A stretch of DNA of 64,000 bases from CAZSDU01 sp964429135 (GTDB lineage: Bacteria; Bacteroidota; Bacteroidia; Bacteroidales; FEN-979), in the NCBI GenBank assembly GCA_964429135.1, contig CAYSAU010000017.1:1-64000 (forward strand), written 5' to 3'. The notes beneath the pieces are model-generated. The model was given only the letters and a program-made list of their open reading frames with translations, made no database searches and was not told the DNA's origin. The first letter of the stretch is position 1. The number at the start of each line of letters is the position of its first letter. Made by a program: the position numbers and the translations under genes. Positions 19,610 through 28,345 of the stretch are shown here, in pieces.

Positions 19610-20440
19610 ATGGGACATAAACACAAGAAAGAGAAAATTGAAATAGAAGAAAAAACGGAAGTGGATAAAATGCCCAGCAAACTCTATGAAGAAGAGCTTG
19701 TTAAGCTACAGATTGAACTTGTTAAACTTCAGGAATGGATCAAGTACAAAGGTCTCCGGGTTGTTGTACTTTTCGAAGGACGAGATGCTGCCGGCAAGGG
19801 AGGTGCCATCAAGCGGATCACCGAAAGCCTGAATCCGAGGGTCTGCCGGGTTGTTGCTTTGGGCGTTCCCACGGAAAAAGAAAAGACACAATGGTACTTC
19901 CAGCGTTATGTAGCCCATTTGCCGGCCTCAGGAGAAATGGTGCTTTTCGATCGAAGCTGGTACAACCGTGCCGGGGTTGAAAGGGTCATGGGGTTCTGTA
20001 CAGAAGAAGAATACTGGGATTTTCTCAGGTCCTGTCCGAATTTTGAAACCATGCTGATCCGCTCAGGGATCATCCTGATCAAGTATTGGTTTTCGGTTAG
20101 CGACAAAGAACAGGAATTAAGGTTCAGACAAAGAATCAATGATCCCACCAGGCGTTGGAAAATAAGCCCGATGGACGTGGAATCCAGAAGTAAGTGGGTG
20201 GAATATTCCAAGGCAAAAGATGAAATGTTTGCCTATACCGACACCAAGCAATCCCCATGGTACGTTGTGGAGGCGGATGATAAAAAAAGAGCCAGGCTGA
20301 ATTGTATTTCTCATTTACTGAGCCAGATTCCATATCAGGATGTTCCTCGTGAGGCCATCATTCTTCCTGCTTTGGAAAAAGACAAAGCCTACGTCAGACC
20401 ACCCATGTCGGAACAAACTTTTGTACCCAAAAAATATTGA
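19610..20440 (+). CDS. ppk2: Polyphosphate kinase 2
   Basis: 276 residues. The Walker A motif is FEGRDAAGKGGAIKR (about 56-70), the lid region follows as TEKEKTQWYFQRYVAHLP, and the Walker B-like FDRSWYNRAGVERVMGF is complete. This is a single-domain class I PPK2, which moves phosphate between polyphosphate and nucleotides (usually forming GTP/ATP from the diphosphate). A charged N-terminal extension (about 1-20) is present. It lies 47 bases downstream of galK and may share its transcript. Confidence 0.93.
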   Translation: MGHKHKKEKIEIEEKTEVDKMPSKLYEEELVKLQIELVKLQEWIKYKGLRVVVLFEGRDAAGKGGAIKRITESLNPRVCRVVALGVPTEKEKTQWYFQRYVAHLPASGEMVLFDRSWYNRAGVERVMGFCTEEEYWDFLRSCPNFETMLIRSGIILIKYWFSVSDKEQELRFRQRINDPTRRWKISPMDVESRSKWVEYSKAKDEMFAYTDTKQSPWYVVEADDKKRARLNCISHLLSQIPYQDVPREAIILPALEKDKAYVRPPMSEQTFVPKKY

Positions 20441-20497
20441 CGAAACCAACATTCACCTGATTACTGTATTCTTCCTCTTATTCCTGGGTCAATCTTC

Positions 20498-21691
20498 TCA
20501 TTTCAACACAGAAAACCTGTAAACCGTTTTCTGGATATAGTATTTTCCCGGTTTTAAAATTGTAGATGGAAAGCTTGGTTGATTGGGTGAATCAGGATAA
20601 TGCTGGGTTTCCAGGCAAAGACCGTAATGCTGGTAGTACAATTTTCCACCTTTTCCCCTGATACTTCCGTCAAGGAAATTGCCGGAATAGAATTGGATAG
20701 CCGGTTGGGTAGTGAAAACCTCAAGTTGCCTTCCGCTTCGCGGATCATACAACTGGGCTGCAAGCGATAATTCTCCATCCTTTTTATTCAGGACATAATT
20801 ATGATCATAACCACCTTTGACCCTTGAAATCCCATCTCCGATTTTCATAGAATTGTTAAAATCCATTGGTGTTCCCCTGACGCCGGCAAGTTTTCCGGTA
20901 GGGATCAGTTCATTGTTTACTTCGGTAAACTGATCTGCATTCAGAGTCAGGAAATGTCCAAGAATATTCGTATCCGCCTCGCATAAATTAAAATAAGTAT
21001 GATTACAGAGGTTCACCGGGCAATCCTGATCCGTTTCAGCTTCTATAATCGTGGTCAGCTCGTTATAAACATTCAGAGTATAGGTGACTTTCACCTTTAG
21101 GTTTCCCGGGTAACCCTCTTCCCCGGATTTACTGACATACGTTAATTCAAGCATCGATACGGTATCGTTCATAACTTCCCGGGAATTCCAGACGACTTTG
21201 TCAAACCCCTTGATTCCCCCGTGAAGACTGTTTTTGCCATTGTTAATGGCAAGCTGATAGGTTTTTCCTTCAAGTCTGAATCTTCCATTGGCAATTCTGT
21301 TTGCATACCGGCCTATGATCGCACCAAAATAGGGTTTGTTTGATAGGTATGGTTCCAGGCTGTCGAAACCAAGTACAATATCGCCTTGTTTTCCGGTTTT
21401 ATCAGGCATGGTGATCGAGGTGATGATGGCTCCGTAATTGATGATTTTTACTTTGATCCCCTGGGTATTGGAAAGGGTATATAAAAACACAGTGTTGCCA
21501 TCCACCTCGCCGAATTTTATTTTTTTTATCATAGAAGCTGATTTTTCATTAAAGATCATGTCGTTAATGGTATTCTCATTTTCCGGTTCTTCAAAACCTT
21601 TGACATTAACTTTCACTGAAGTTGTTTCATTGCAGGAAATCAAAATGGAAAGCAGGCATATTTTAAAAATGAATGCAAAGGAAGGTTTCAT
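20498..21691 (-). CDS. galM: Aldose 1-epimerase (galactose mutarotase), lipoprotein
   Basis: 397 residues from the ATG at 21691. A GTG seven codons earlier is excluded because the -7 box at 21712-21719 overlaps it. The lipobox LISC follows a short hydrophobic helix, so this mutarotase is exported and membrane anchored. Family motifs are NGKNSLHGG (about 160), the catalytic His in CNHTYFNL and the Asp region in GGYDHNYVL, with the C-terminal catalytic Glu in CLETQHYPDSPN. It interconverts alpha and beta anomers of galactose or glucose outside the cytoplasm, feeding sugar uptake and galK. Confidence 0.92.
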   Translation of the reverse strand: MKPSFAFIFKICLLSILISCNETTSVKVNVKGFEEPENENTINDMIFNEKSASMIKKIKFGEVDGNTVFLYTLSNTQGIKVKIINYGAIITSITMPDKTGKQGDIVLGFDSLEPYLSNKPYFGAIIGRYANRIANGRFRLEGKTYQLAINNGKNSLHGGIKGFDKVVWNSREVMNDTVSMLELTYVSKSGEEGYPGNLKVKVTYTLNVYNELTTIIEAETDQDCPVNLCNHTYFNLCEADTNILGHFLTLNADQFTEVNNELIPTGKLAGVRGTPMDFNNSMKIGDGISRVKGGYDHNYVLNKKDGELSLAAQLYDPRSGRQLEVFTTQPAIQFYSGNFLDGSIRGKGGKLYYQHYGLCLETQHYPDSPNQPSFPSTILKPGKYYIQKTVYRFSVLK

Positions 21692-21711
21692 AATTTTTTT
21701 TTTAACCCTCA

Positions 21712-21719
21712 CAAACCTA
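21712..21719 (-). promoter_or_regulatory. -7 box for galM
   Basis: TAGGTTTG on the minus strand matches TAnnTTTG and lies 20 bases before the ATG at 21691. It decides the start choice, since the upstream GTG would precede transcription. Confidence 0.5.
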
Positions 21720-21744
21720 ATGAAATTTGAAATAAATAAAAAAT

Positions 21745-21752
21745 TATCTTTG
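21745..21752 (+). promoter_or_regulatory. -7 box for the SDR-EXPERA pair
   Basis: TATCTTTG matches TAnnTTTG exactly. A TTTG at 21726-21729 is present but the spacing (15 bases) is shorter than the usual 19-21. Confidence 0.45.
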
Positions 21753-21814
21753 GCTCCGTCTATAACATGATTTCGCTCGGCATCATTGAAGGGATAGTAT
21801 ATAATCGATTAACC

Positions 21815-22651
21815 ATGACCAGGTTCACAGGAAAAGTTATTGTGATAACAGGTGCCTCAGGCGGGATTGGAGAGGCTCTTGCCCGGGCTTTCGATGATGA
21901 AGGAGGCCGAATTGTACTGGTCTCGAGGCGGGAGGAAAATTTACGGGTACTTGCCAGTGGTTTAAGGGACAGCCTGGTCATCCCGGGTGATTTGAGCGAG
22001 GAGACGGCATGCCATGACATCATCGAAAGAACCATTGCCCATTATGGCCGTCTCGATATCCTCATCAACAATGCAGCAAGCATCATCGTGGTTCCGTCAG
22101 TATCAGTCAGGACTGAGGACCTGCTGAAAGCATTCAGGACAAATCTTTGCGGGCCAGTCATTTTAACCCAGCAGGCCATTAAATATATGCAAAAGCAGGG
22201 TTCTGGTCAGATCATCAATATAGGGTCGCCCGGTTTCATGATGGGAATCCCGTTCTACACCCCATATGTTTGTTCAAAGGCTGCATTTTCTGCCTGGACC
22301 CGAAGCATACAGGCTGAATGGGTGGAATCTTGCGTGAAAATCTCAGAGTACTTTCCGGGCTATGTGTCGACCCGTTCAGCACCTGAGTCACGGATTGGAG
22401 AAATTCCACAGAATTTCCTGATGGAAGAAAAACAACATTTTATTGCAAAGCTTTTTACCCGGCCCCAGAGCCCCGAAGAGGTGGCCAGACAAATTGTCCG
22501 CTTGGCCATTAAGCCCCGTCCTTTAAGGTGTTCCTCCTTTAAGGTCAAAATCGGCACCCTGATCTCGAATTTTCCTGCGTTCCGCTTGATTATTTCCAGA
22601 CAGATGGCCAGCACCGCCAGAAAAAAAATAAAACAAATACAAGCACTATGA
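21815..22651 (+). CDS. Short-chain dehydrogenase/reductase
   Basis: 278 residues from the ATG at 21815. An in-frame ATG at 21767 adds 16 residues before the Rossmann strand and is less likely. The NAD(P) motif is TGASGGIGEA (about 10-19), then INNAAS, and the catalytic Ser region with YTPYVCSKAAF holding Tyr-x3-Lys. The C-terminal tail is basic and hydrophobic (ISRQMASTARKK), suggesting membrane association. Classical SDR; substrate unknown, though such tails are common among lipid or sterol-type reductases. The stop codon overlaps the next start as ATGA. Confidence 0.88.
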   Translation: MTRFTGKVIVITGASGGIGEALARAFDDEGGRIVLVSRREENLRVLASGLRDSLVIPGDLSEETACHDIIERTIAHYGRLDILINNAASIIVVPSVSVRTEDLLKAFRTNLCGPVILTQQAIKYMQKQGSGQIINIGSPGFMMGIPFYTPYVCSKAAFSAWTRSIQAEWVESCVKISEYFPGYVSTRSAPESRIGEIPQNFLMEEKQHFIAKLFTRPQSPEEVARQIVRLAIKPRPLRCSSFKVKIGTLISNFPAFRLIISRQMASTARKKIKQIQAL

Positions 22652-23160
22652 GAAAAACCATTCCCCTGAAAGAAAGAAAAATGGATTACCTGTACATCGC
22701 TTTTTTTCTGTTAAATCTGTTATATATCACCTATATCGTTGATCTGGAACAACTCGTGATCAAAGATGTGAATAATTTTAAATATCCGGTTTGGCCTCTG
22801 CCTTTTCTTGTCGATATGGTCCACTGGTGGGGAAATACCTTTGATCCCCTTCAGTCGGCCCGCCCGGTTTGGTGGAAAGCCACCATCTGGCTGGATGTTG
22901 TTTTATTCGGTCCTTATTATGCTGCAGCTGTTTACGCTTTTATCAAGGGAAAAGAATGGATTCGCATTCCAACTTTGGTCATCATGCCGGTGCTTTTCAC
23001 CAATGTATTCATCATTTGCAGTGAAGAAATATTTGGTCAGACGCCCGCCCTGAATTTGCCCCTTGTGCTCTTTGCCAATGCTCCCTGGGCTCTTGTACCG
23101 ATTTTTCTGGTTTGGAAAATGTGGAAAAATGAGCATCCTTTCACGCGTCTAACGGATTGA
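22648..23160 (+). CDS. EXPERA-domain membrane protein (TMEM97/EBP-like)
   Basis: 170 residues with four hydrophobic helices. The pattern is that of the EXPERA fold of eukaryotic TMEM97, TM6SF2 and emopamil-binding protein: a loop with FDPLQSARPVWW, then YAFIKGKEWIRIPTLVI, and a last helix reading NAPWALVPIFLVWKMW. These align by eye with the TMEM97 segments DP-x4-PxWF, YAFxKGxxWIRxPxxI and YAPYLLIPF. Eukaryotic relatives bind or isomerise sterols. Function here is unknown. ATGA overlap with the upstream SDR gene implies joint translation. A second in-frame Met at residue 12 is an alternative start. Confidence 0.7.
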   Translation: MRKTIPLKERKMDYLYIAFFLLNLLYITYIVDLEQLVIKDVNNFKYPVWPLPFLVDMVHWWGNTFDPLQSARPVWWKATIWLDVVLFGPYYAAAVYAFIKGKEWIRIPTLVIMPVLFTNVFIICSEEIFGQTPALNLPLVLFANAPWALVPIFLVWKMWKNEHPFTRLTD

Positions 23161-24381
23161 GTCAAGCCTTTGTTTCATTTTTGCCACCATTTTTTGGTAG
23201 TTGGGAACATTCACTTTTTCTACCGGATTGGCCGGAGGGGATTCCATGGTCAATGGATTTGTCGGAATACCGTTTTTATATACCCGGAAATCCAGATGAG
23301 CTCCGGTGGAAAGTCCGCTGCTTCCGACATATCCAATGACTTCACCCTGATTCACTTGTACGCCTGGCTGAATTCCTGGTTCAATTTTCGACAGATGGGC
23401 ATAACTCGTCGTGTAAACAGCATTATGCCTGATGCTGATCTTTCTTCCATACCCGCCATGCCAGCCTGCTTCAATAACCCTCCCATGACCCAGTGAAACG
23501 ACTGGGGTTCCCCTGGGTGCAGCATAATCCACACCATAATGCGGACGGGCAATGCGAAGAATAGGATGCATCCTGGATTTGGTGAATTTTGAACTGATGC
23601 GTGAGAATTTCAAAGGCGCTTTTAGAAATGACCGCCTCAGGCTCTGGGATTGATCATCAAAATAATCTCCTTTGCCTGATTGTTCAAAGTAAAAAGCATA
23701 ATAATTCTTTCCACTGCTGTAAAATAAAGAGGCAAGGATTTTATTGGATCCAATGGGAATACTGTCCACCAATATTTCTTCGTATACCACTTTAAACCCA
23801 TCGCCTTTCTGCAGGCCGTAAAAATCAACAGTCCAAGCATAAATATCAGCCATGTGCATCCCCAGGTTCATATCAAGTTTGCCTTCAGAAAAGGCATTCC
23901 AAAGAGAAGAAGTGATTTGTCCGCTGGCGGTCTTCACACGGGTCGTGACCTTTTTTTTATCACGGTAAACCCTCAGGGAATCCCGGAAATCATAAACCAC
24001 AAATTCAATTTCATTGAGTTCATAGATAAAATATAAGGTTTTCCGGGTAGAATCCTTTTTCGAAATCCTGGCAAAAGGTTGACCTGCTTTCAGTTTTTTT
24101 ACATCAAAAACAGAGGTGGTTGTCTTCGCGATCTTGTCAATCATTTGTGCTGATACGTATGGTGATAACAGCAGCGCGAGGTTTTGGTTATGGGATACTT
24201 TCCCCTGGTGAATATCCAGGCTATCGATGTTAATTTTATAGGCCATATGAGGTTTTGGAGGCGTATGCGGAATGGGAGTCTTTTGATGGATAACAAAAAA
24301 ATAAACCAAGAGAAAAAGAATGATGACAGAGACAAAGGTAAACGCTACAACAGTGGTAAATTTGAAATGAATTCCTGACAT
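23149..24381 (-). CDS. M23-family peptidoglycan endopeptidase
   Basis: 410 residues. One N-terminal transmembrane anchor (about 10-30), a LysM-like/OapA-like middle, and a C-terminal LytM domain (about 280-385). Zinc ligands are His and Asp in SRMHPILRIARPHYGVDYAAP-type segments and the His of GAHLDFRVY. The usual HxH of LytM is HxD here, a variant I recall from other Bacteroidota M23 proteins. It cleaves peptide cross-links during wall growth. It lies 5 bases downstream of the phosphoesterase gene and overlaps the convergent EXPERA gene by 12 bases. Confidence 0.9.
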   Translation of the reverse strand: MSGIHFKFTTVVAFTFVSVIILFLLVYFFVIHQKTPIPHTPPKPHMAYKINIDSLDIHQGKVSHNQNLALLLSPYVSAQMIDKIAKTTTSVFDVKKLKAGQPFARISKKDSTRKTLYFIYELNEIEFVVYDFRDSLRVYRDKKKVTTRVKTASGQITSSLWNAFSEGKLDMNLGMHMADIYAWTVDFYGLQKGDGFKVVYEEILVDSIPIGSNKILASLFYSSGKNYYAFYFEQSGKGDYFDDQSQSLRRSFLKAPLKFSRISSKFTKSRMHPILRIARPHYGVDYAAPRGTPVVSLGHGRVIEAGWHGGYGRKISIRHNAVYTTSYAHLSKIEPGIQPGVQVNQGEVIGYVGSSGLSTGAHLDFRVYKNGIPTNPLTMESPPANPVEKVNVPNYQKMVAKMKQRLDSIR

Positions 24382-24386
24382 ATTGA

Positions 24387-25544
24387 TTAATTAAAAGAAA
24401 GGTTGATTTGTACTATTTCCGGCCTGTTTCCCAGTCGGATAGGAGGTCCCCATGTGCCAAAACCAGTAGAAACGTAGATATGCGTTTTTCCAATTTGTTT
24501 ATATCCCTGACTGACTTCATATATGGCAGATGTAATATAATTCAACGGCCAAAGTTGCCCGTGGTGGGTATGACCCGACAACTGCAGATCAATGCCAAGG
24601 GCAGCGGATTGTTCCAAGTGAAAGGGCTGGTGGTCCATCAGGATAACAGGGCGGGAGAGGTCTATTCCCTTCGTGAGAAAGGATAATTCTTTTCTGGGTT
24701 TTCCGGAGAATCTTGGTTTATCACGGTCATCCCGACCGATAAGGTAAAAACAATCATGGATGAGCAGGCAGGTATCTCGTAACATAGTAATTCCATGATT
24801 CGAGAGGTAGTTGATGGCAGATTCAGCGCCTCCGATATATTCATGATTTCCGGGAATGGCAAAAACCCCTAAACGGCTTTTTATCCTTACCAGATCAGAA
24901 CCCAGATCGTTGTGAATTACAGGAGCGAGATCTTCATCTACCAGATCCCCGGCAAACAATACAATATCGGGTTGAAGCGCATTGATCGAGCTGACCAGAC
25001 GACCAGCTTTACGATTGGCGATCAGGGTTCCCAGGTGAATGTCGGAGGCCATGACAATGTTGAGGGTTTTGTATCCCTCAACAGTTTTTTTGATGTGAAG
25101 GTTCAGTGTTTTTATCCTTGGTGTTCTTGCATTGATGAAGCCGGCCGCGACAATGACGGAGACCAGGATAACCGATGCCAAAAAAACCAACATCTTTGTT
25201 CTTGCGTAATCTGAGAAGAAAATCCGTGGGTAGCAATGAAAAAAATGATTCACTACCCGGCTGATATCAAGAATCAGGACAATCAGAAAAAAATATAACA
25301 TGAATGCCAGCCAGAATGACCCGATCCAGGTAATGATCCCGGTAAACATACAGGGGCAGGTACGCTCGAGAATGCGGGCCAGGATAAAGGTCGATGCCAT
25401 ACTCCAGAACCCTATTGTAAACCATAATCTTCCGGAACTTCCGGGGATAAACGCTTGCAGCCCGCGGATGAAAATGTAATAGTTGACCAGACCGTATATC
25501 AGGGTGACCAGGCTAAGGAAAATGATTAAAGCACTTACTTTCAT
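24387..25544 (-). CDS. Membrane-bound metallophosphoesterase
   Basis: 385 residues. Four N-terminal hydrophobic helices (about 1-140) precede a calcineurin-like phosphoesterase domain: metal-binding motifs ASDIHLG (about 166), FAGDLVD, PGNHEYIGG and SGHTHHGQLWP in order. Relatives of YaeI type act on lipid-linked pyrophosphates or similar, but the substrate is not readable. First gene of a two-gene unit with the M23 endopeptidase, so a cell-envelope role is likely. Confidence 0.88.
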   Translation of the reverse strand: MKVSALIIFLSLVTLIYGLVNYYIFIRGLQAFIPGSSGRLWFTIGFWSMASTFILARILERTCPCMFTGIITWIGSFWLAFMLYFFLIVLILDISRVVNHFFHCYPRIFFSDYARTKMLVFLASVILVSVIVAAGFINARTPRIKTLNLHIKKTVEGYKTLNIVMASDIHLGTLIANRKAGRLVSSINALQPDIVLFAGDLVDEDLAPVIHNDLGSDLVRIKSRLGVFAIPGNHEYIGGAESAINYLSNHGITMLRDTCLLIHDCFYLIGRDDRDKPRFSGKPRKELSFLTKGIDLSRPVILMDHQPFHLEQSAALGIDLQLSGHTHHGQLWPLNYITSAIYEVSQGYKQIGKTHIYVSTGFGTWGPPIRLGNRPEIVQINLSFN

Positions 25545-25572
25545 AAAATATTCCCGGCTTGAATTATTGCTG

Positions 25573-25580
25573 CAAAGATA
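25573..25580 (-). promoter_or_regulatory. -7 box for the phosphoesterase/M23 unit
   Basis: TATCTTTG on the minus strand, exact TAnnTTTG, 28 bases before the ATG at 25544. Confidence 0.45.
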
Positions 25581-25603
25581 CTTTTTCGATGCTGATTATT
25601 TTT

Positions 25604-25611
25604 TAAATTTG
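25604..25611 (+). promoter_or_regulatory. -7 box for the SSS symporter
   Basis: TAAATTTG matches TAnnTTTG, 31 bases before the ATG at 25643. It is divergent from the box at 25573-25580. Confidence 0.4.
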
Positions 25612-25642
25612 AACAGATTAACCAACACTAAATTCTTTGGTC

Positions 25643-27373
25643 ATGAATTCTGGGTTCTTTTTGACTTGGATTGATTATGTCATCATGATTGTTTATTTCG
25701 TTTTTGTGCTTGGTATCGGATGGGCCTTGAAACGGTTTATGAATACTGCCAATGCCTTTTTGGAAGCAGGACGTGCGATGCCTGCCTGGGTGGCTGGACT
25801 AGCTTTTATTTCTACAAACCTCGGCGCTTTAGAAGTGATGGGTATGACGGGGTCAGGCGCTAAATACGGTATGCTTACCGCACATTTCTATTGGGTGGGG
25901 GCCATCCCTGCCATGGTTTTTCTGGCCCTCTTTATGATGCCTTTTTACTACGGATCAAAAGCCAGATCCGTGCCAGAATACCTTAAACTAAGGTTCGATG
26001 AAAAAACCAGGGGTTTGAATGCTATACTGTTTGCCCTGATGACTATCCTCGCTTCCGGAATATCCATGTACGCCCTTGCCATTCTCCTGGAAAAAGTTCT
26101 TGGATGGAATTTCCATCTCAGCCTGATTTTATCTGCCGCCATTGTATTAGCATACACTTACCTGGGAGGACTTTCATCCGCCATCTATAATGAAGTTTTG
26201 CAATTTTTTATCATTGTTATCGGCCTATTGCCGGTCGTGATTCTGGCGCTATCTGATCTTGGAGGCTGGACTGGGATGAAAGAGCAGCTCTCACCCATAG
26301 TCGCGGAAAAAGGTTTTGCCCCTGATACCTGGACCACTACCTGGAAATATACTGCCAGTGCAGCGTCCAATCCCCTGGGCGTGGAATGGTATGGCATCTT
26401 TGCAGGACTTGGATTTGTTCTTTCCTTCGGATATTGGTGTACGAACTTTCTGATCGTTCAACGTGCGATGTCAGCCGAATCACCGACCGCTGCCAGAAAT
26501 ACTCCACTTATCGGAGCCCTTCCGAAAATGTTTATTCCTTTTCTGATCATCGTTCCGGGTATTGCCGCCCTTGTGCTCCTGAATAAACCCGGGAGCGGTT
26601 TTTCCTTACCGGAAATTTCTCCCGGGCAATATAATTATGATTATACCATCATCGCTTTGTTGAAGCAATACCTTCCGGCTGGTGTGCTCGGACTGGGGAT
26701 TACAGCACTGCTGGCTTCATTCATGTCAGGTATGGCCGGAAATGTTTCTGCCTTTAATACGGTTTGGACTTACGATATATACCAGAGCTATATTCGCCCG
26801 TCCACAAATAAGAAAGAATCCGATGAGAAACATTATCTGCTGGTGGGCAGAATGGCAACGATTTTCGGGGTGGTGGTAAGCATAGCTGCAGCATATCTGG
26901 CAAGCCTTTTCGGAAATATTATGGATTTCCTGCAAACCATTTTTTCCATGATCAATGCCCCCTTGTTTGCTGTTATTTTTTTGGGAATGTTCTGGAAAAG
27001 AACAACCGGACATGGCGCTTTTATCGGTTTGCTTTCAGGATTTATCATCGCCCTGTTACATCATGGCCTAACGGCTCCGCAAGGAGCAATCACACTCGTG
27101 AAAGGGGGATGGATCAGTCAACTTTATATTTATCCGGTCGAAATGGCCCAGAATTTCTGGACAGCTATCTTTGCCTTTACTTCTGCCACTGTTCTAACTA
27201 TCGTCATCTCCTGCTCGACAAAACAACTGAAATCAGATGAAGATCTTAAAGGCCTTGTCTATTCACTTACACCGAAATACAGGGAAGAACATGTGAACTG
27301 GTACTATCGTTCTTCCACACTTGCCGCGATTGTACTGACTATAGCCATACTTCTAACGATATTATTCTGGTGA
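25643..27373 (+). CDS. Sodium:solute symporter (SSS family, SGLT-like)
   Basis: 576 residues from the ATG at 25643; an upstream TTG would add two codons. About 14 hydrophobic helices. Family motifs include FISTNLGALEVMGMTGSGAK in the first repeat and ALLASFMSGMAGNVSAFNT, the Na+-site helix 8 with Ser/Thr residues. The sequence is closest in character to Bacteroidota sodium/glucose or sodium/galactose cotransporters. It would import monosaccharide with sodium, which suits the nearby galK/galM and glycosidases. Confidence 0.9.
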   Translation: MNSGFFLTWIDYVIMIVYFVFVLGIGWALKRFMNTANAFLEAGRAMPAWVAGLAFISTNLGALEVMGMTGSGAKYGMLTAHFYWVGAIPAMVFLALFMMPFYYGSKARSVPEYLKLRFDEKTRGLNAILFALMTILASGISMYALAILLEKVLGWNFHLSLILSAAIVLAYTYLGGLSSAIYNEVLQFFIIVIGLLPVVILALSDLGGWTGMKEQLSPIVAEKGFAPDTWTTTWKYTASAASNPLGVEWYGIFAGLGFVLSFGYWCTNFLIVQRAMSAESPTAARNTPLIGALPKMFIPFLIIVPGIAALVLLNKPGSGFSLPEISPGQYNYDYTIIALLKQYLPAGVLGLGITALLASFMSGMAGNVSAFNTVWTYDIYQSYIRPSTNKKESDEKHYLLVGRMATIFGVVVSIAAAYLASLFGNIMDFLQTIFSMINAPLFAVIFLGMFWKRTTGHGAFIGLLSGFIIALLHHGLTAPQGAITLVKGGWISQLYIYPVEMAQNFWTAIFAFTSATVLTIVISCSTKQLKSDEDLKGLVYSLTPKYREEHVNWYYRSSTLAAIVLTIAILLTILFW

Positions 27374-27448
27374 AAAATTGTATTATATAACGTTGTTATC
27401 TAAGTACCTTATTACCATTTTTTAGAAATATCATAACATCAAATTAAA

Positions 27449-27712
27449 ATGGGCATTGACATCAAGTTTCCGATCGGATTAATGTTCTCAATTTTGGGAC
27501 TCTTACTTACTTTTTTCGGCATTTTTACCCATGCCGATCAGGATCTCTATTATCGTTCATTAGGCATCAATGTGAACCTTTGGTCGGGTATCGGAATGCT
27601 GGTATTTGGCCTGATTATGCTGTTACTTGCATTTTTTACACGAAAGAAAAAAAATACAGGATATGAAATCAATCCAAAGGGCGTTTTTAAAGACACGGAT
27701 CGGTTATCTTGA
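27449..27712 (+). CDS. Small two-helix membrane protein
   Basis: 87 residues with two transmembrane helices (about 8-27 and 45-70) flanking a short loop, and a basic cytosolic tail (RKKKN). No family is named with certainty; small proteins of this shape often sit beside sugar symporters in Bacteroidota. Its last 50 bases overlap the start of the methyltransferase gene in another frame. Confidence 0.65.
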   Translation: MGIDIKFPIGLMFSILGLLLTFFGIFTHADQDLYYRSLGINVNLWSGIGMLVFGLIMLLLAFFTRKKKNTGYEINPKGVFKDTDRLS

Positions 27713-28154
27713 AGTAATTGCTTCAGAGAAGGGGATCAAGGCTTTATCCTTTGTTAATTTCCGGGTCAGGATAACAAGGGTACCTCACGCACTCCGGGAT
27801 TGTACCGATCAGTTGGAAGAGTATTTTCAGGGGACCAGGCAATCTTTTTCTCTCCCCCTGGATCTGGTTGGTACTCCTTTCCAGGAGAAAGTCTGGTTGG
27901 AAACCCTTAAAATCCCATACGGAGAAACCATATCCTATATAGATCTGGCAAAAAAGATGGAAAACCCCAAAGCACTCAGGGCTGTTGGCGGTGCCAACGG
28001 AAGTAACCCGGTCTCTATTATCGTCCCCTGTCATAGGGTGATCGGAAAAGATGGTAAACTCTTGGGTTATGCCGGTGGCTTGTGGCGCAAGAAATGGTTG
28101 CTTGAACATGAGCATGCCTTTGCTCAACGTGATCTTTTCTATGGGAAGTACTAA
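27663..28154 (+). CDS. ogt: Methylated-DNA--[protein]-cysteine S-methyltransferase
   Basis: 163 residues from the ATG at 27663, preceded by ACAGGAT as a plausible ribosome site. An in-frame ATG at 27627 is less likely since it lies deeper in the upstream gene. The acceptor Cys is in IIVPCHRVIGKDG, followed by YAGGLWRKKWLLEHE, all diagnostic. The winged-helix segment GTPFQEKVWLETLKIPYGET is complete. It repairs O6-alkylguanine by irreversible transfer of the alkyl group to Cys. Confidence 0.93.
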   Translation: MKSIQRAFLKTRIGYLEVIASEKGIKALSFVNFRVRITRVPHALRDCTDQLEEYFQGTRQSFSLPLDLVGTPFQEKVWLETLKIPYGETISYIDLAKKMENPKALRAVGGANGSNPVSIIVPCHRVIGKDGKLLGYAGGLWRKKWLLEHEHAFAQRDLFYGKY

Positions 28155-28164
28155 TACTCATTCT

Positions 28165-28252
28165 CAGTTAGCATTTTAAACATATTGTACCGTCAAACCA
28201 CGAACAGAAGGGTTTCACTGATTCCTGCCCTAAAGGAGTAAAATGCTAACTG
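28165..28252. repeat. Perfect 14-bp inverted repeat, 60-base spacer
   Basis: CAGTTAGCATTTTA (28165-28178) is the exact reverse complement of TAAAATGCTAACTG (28239-28252). It lies between ogt and the first ars unit. No poly-T tract follows and no target-site duplication is seen. It could be a long-loop hairpin, a MITE-like remnant or a protein-binding site. Confidence 0.7.
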
Positions 28253-28309
28253 GATTATCTGGTCAACTCTTAAATTTCACAAAAAAATATCAAAGTGTTA
28301 AAATTTTTG

Positions 28310-28335
28310 TATTTTTGTTTCGTTATTCTACGAAA
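28310..28335 (+). promoter_or_regulatory. Promoter -7 box with overlapping ArsR operator
   Basis: TATTTTTG (28310-28317) matches TAnnTTTG. Directly after it, TTTCGT (28318-28323) and ACGAAA (28330-28335) form a perfect 6-bp inverted repeat with six bases between, covering the expected transcription start. An ArsR bound here would block initiation of the unit that starts with its own gene. Confidence 0.55.
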
Positions 28336-28345
28336 TACAAAATAT

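Noticed and set aside
18393..21691. Complete Leloir operon
   Set aside because: Only galK and galM are present, on opposite strands with ppk2 between; galT and galE are not visible.
23149..24381. Inactive M23 peptidase because of HxD in place of HxH
   Set aside because: Asp can ligate zinc and this variant appears in other Bacteroidota M23 proteins, so loss of activity is not supported.
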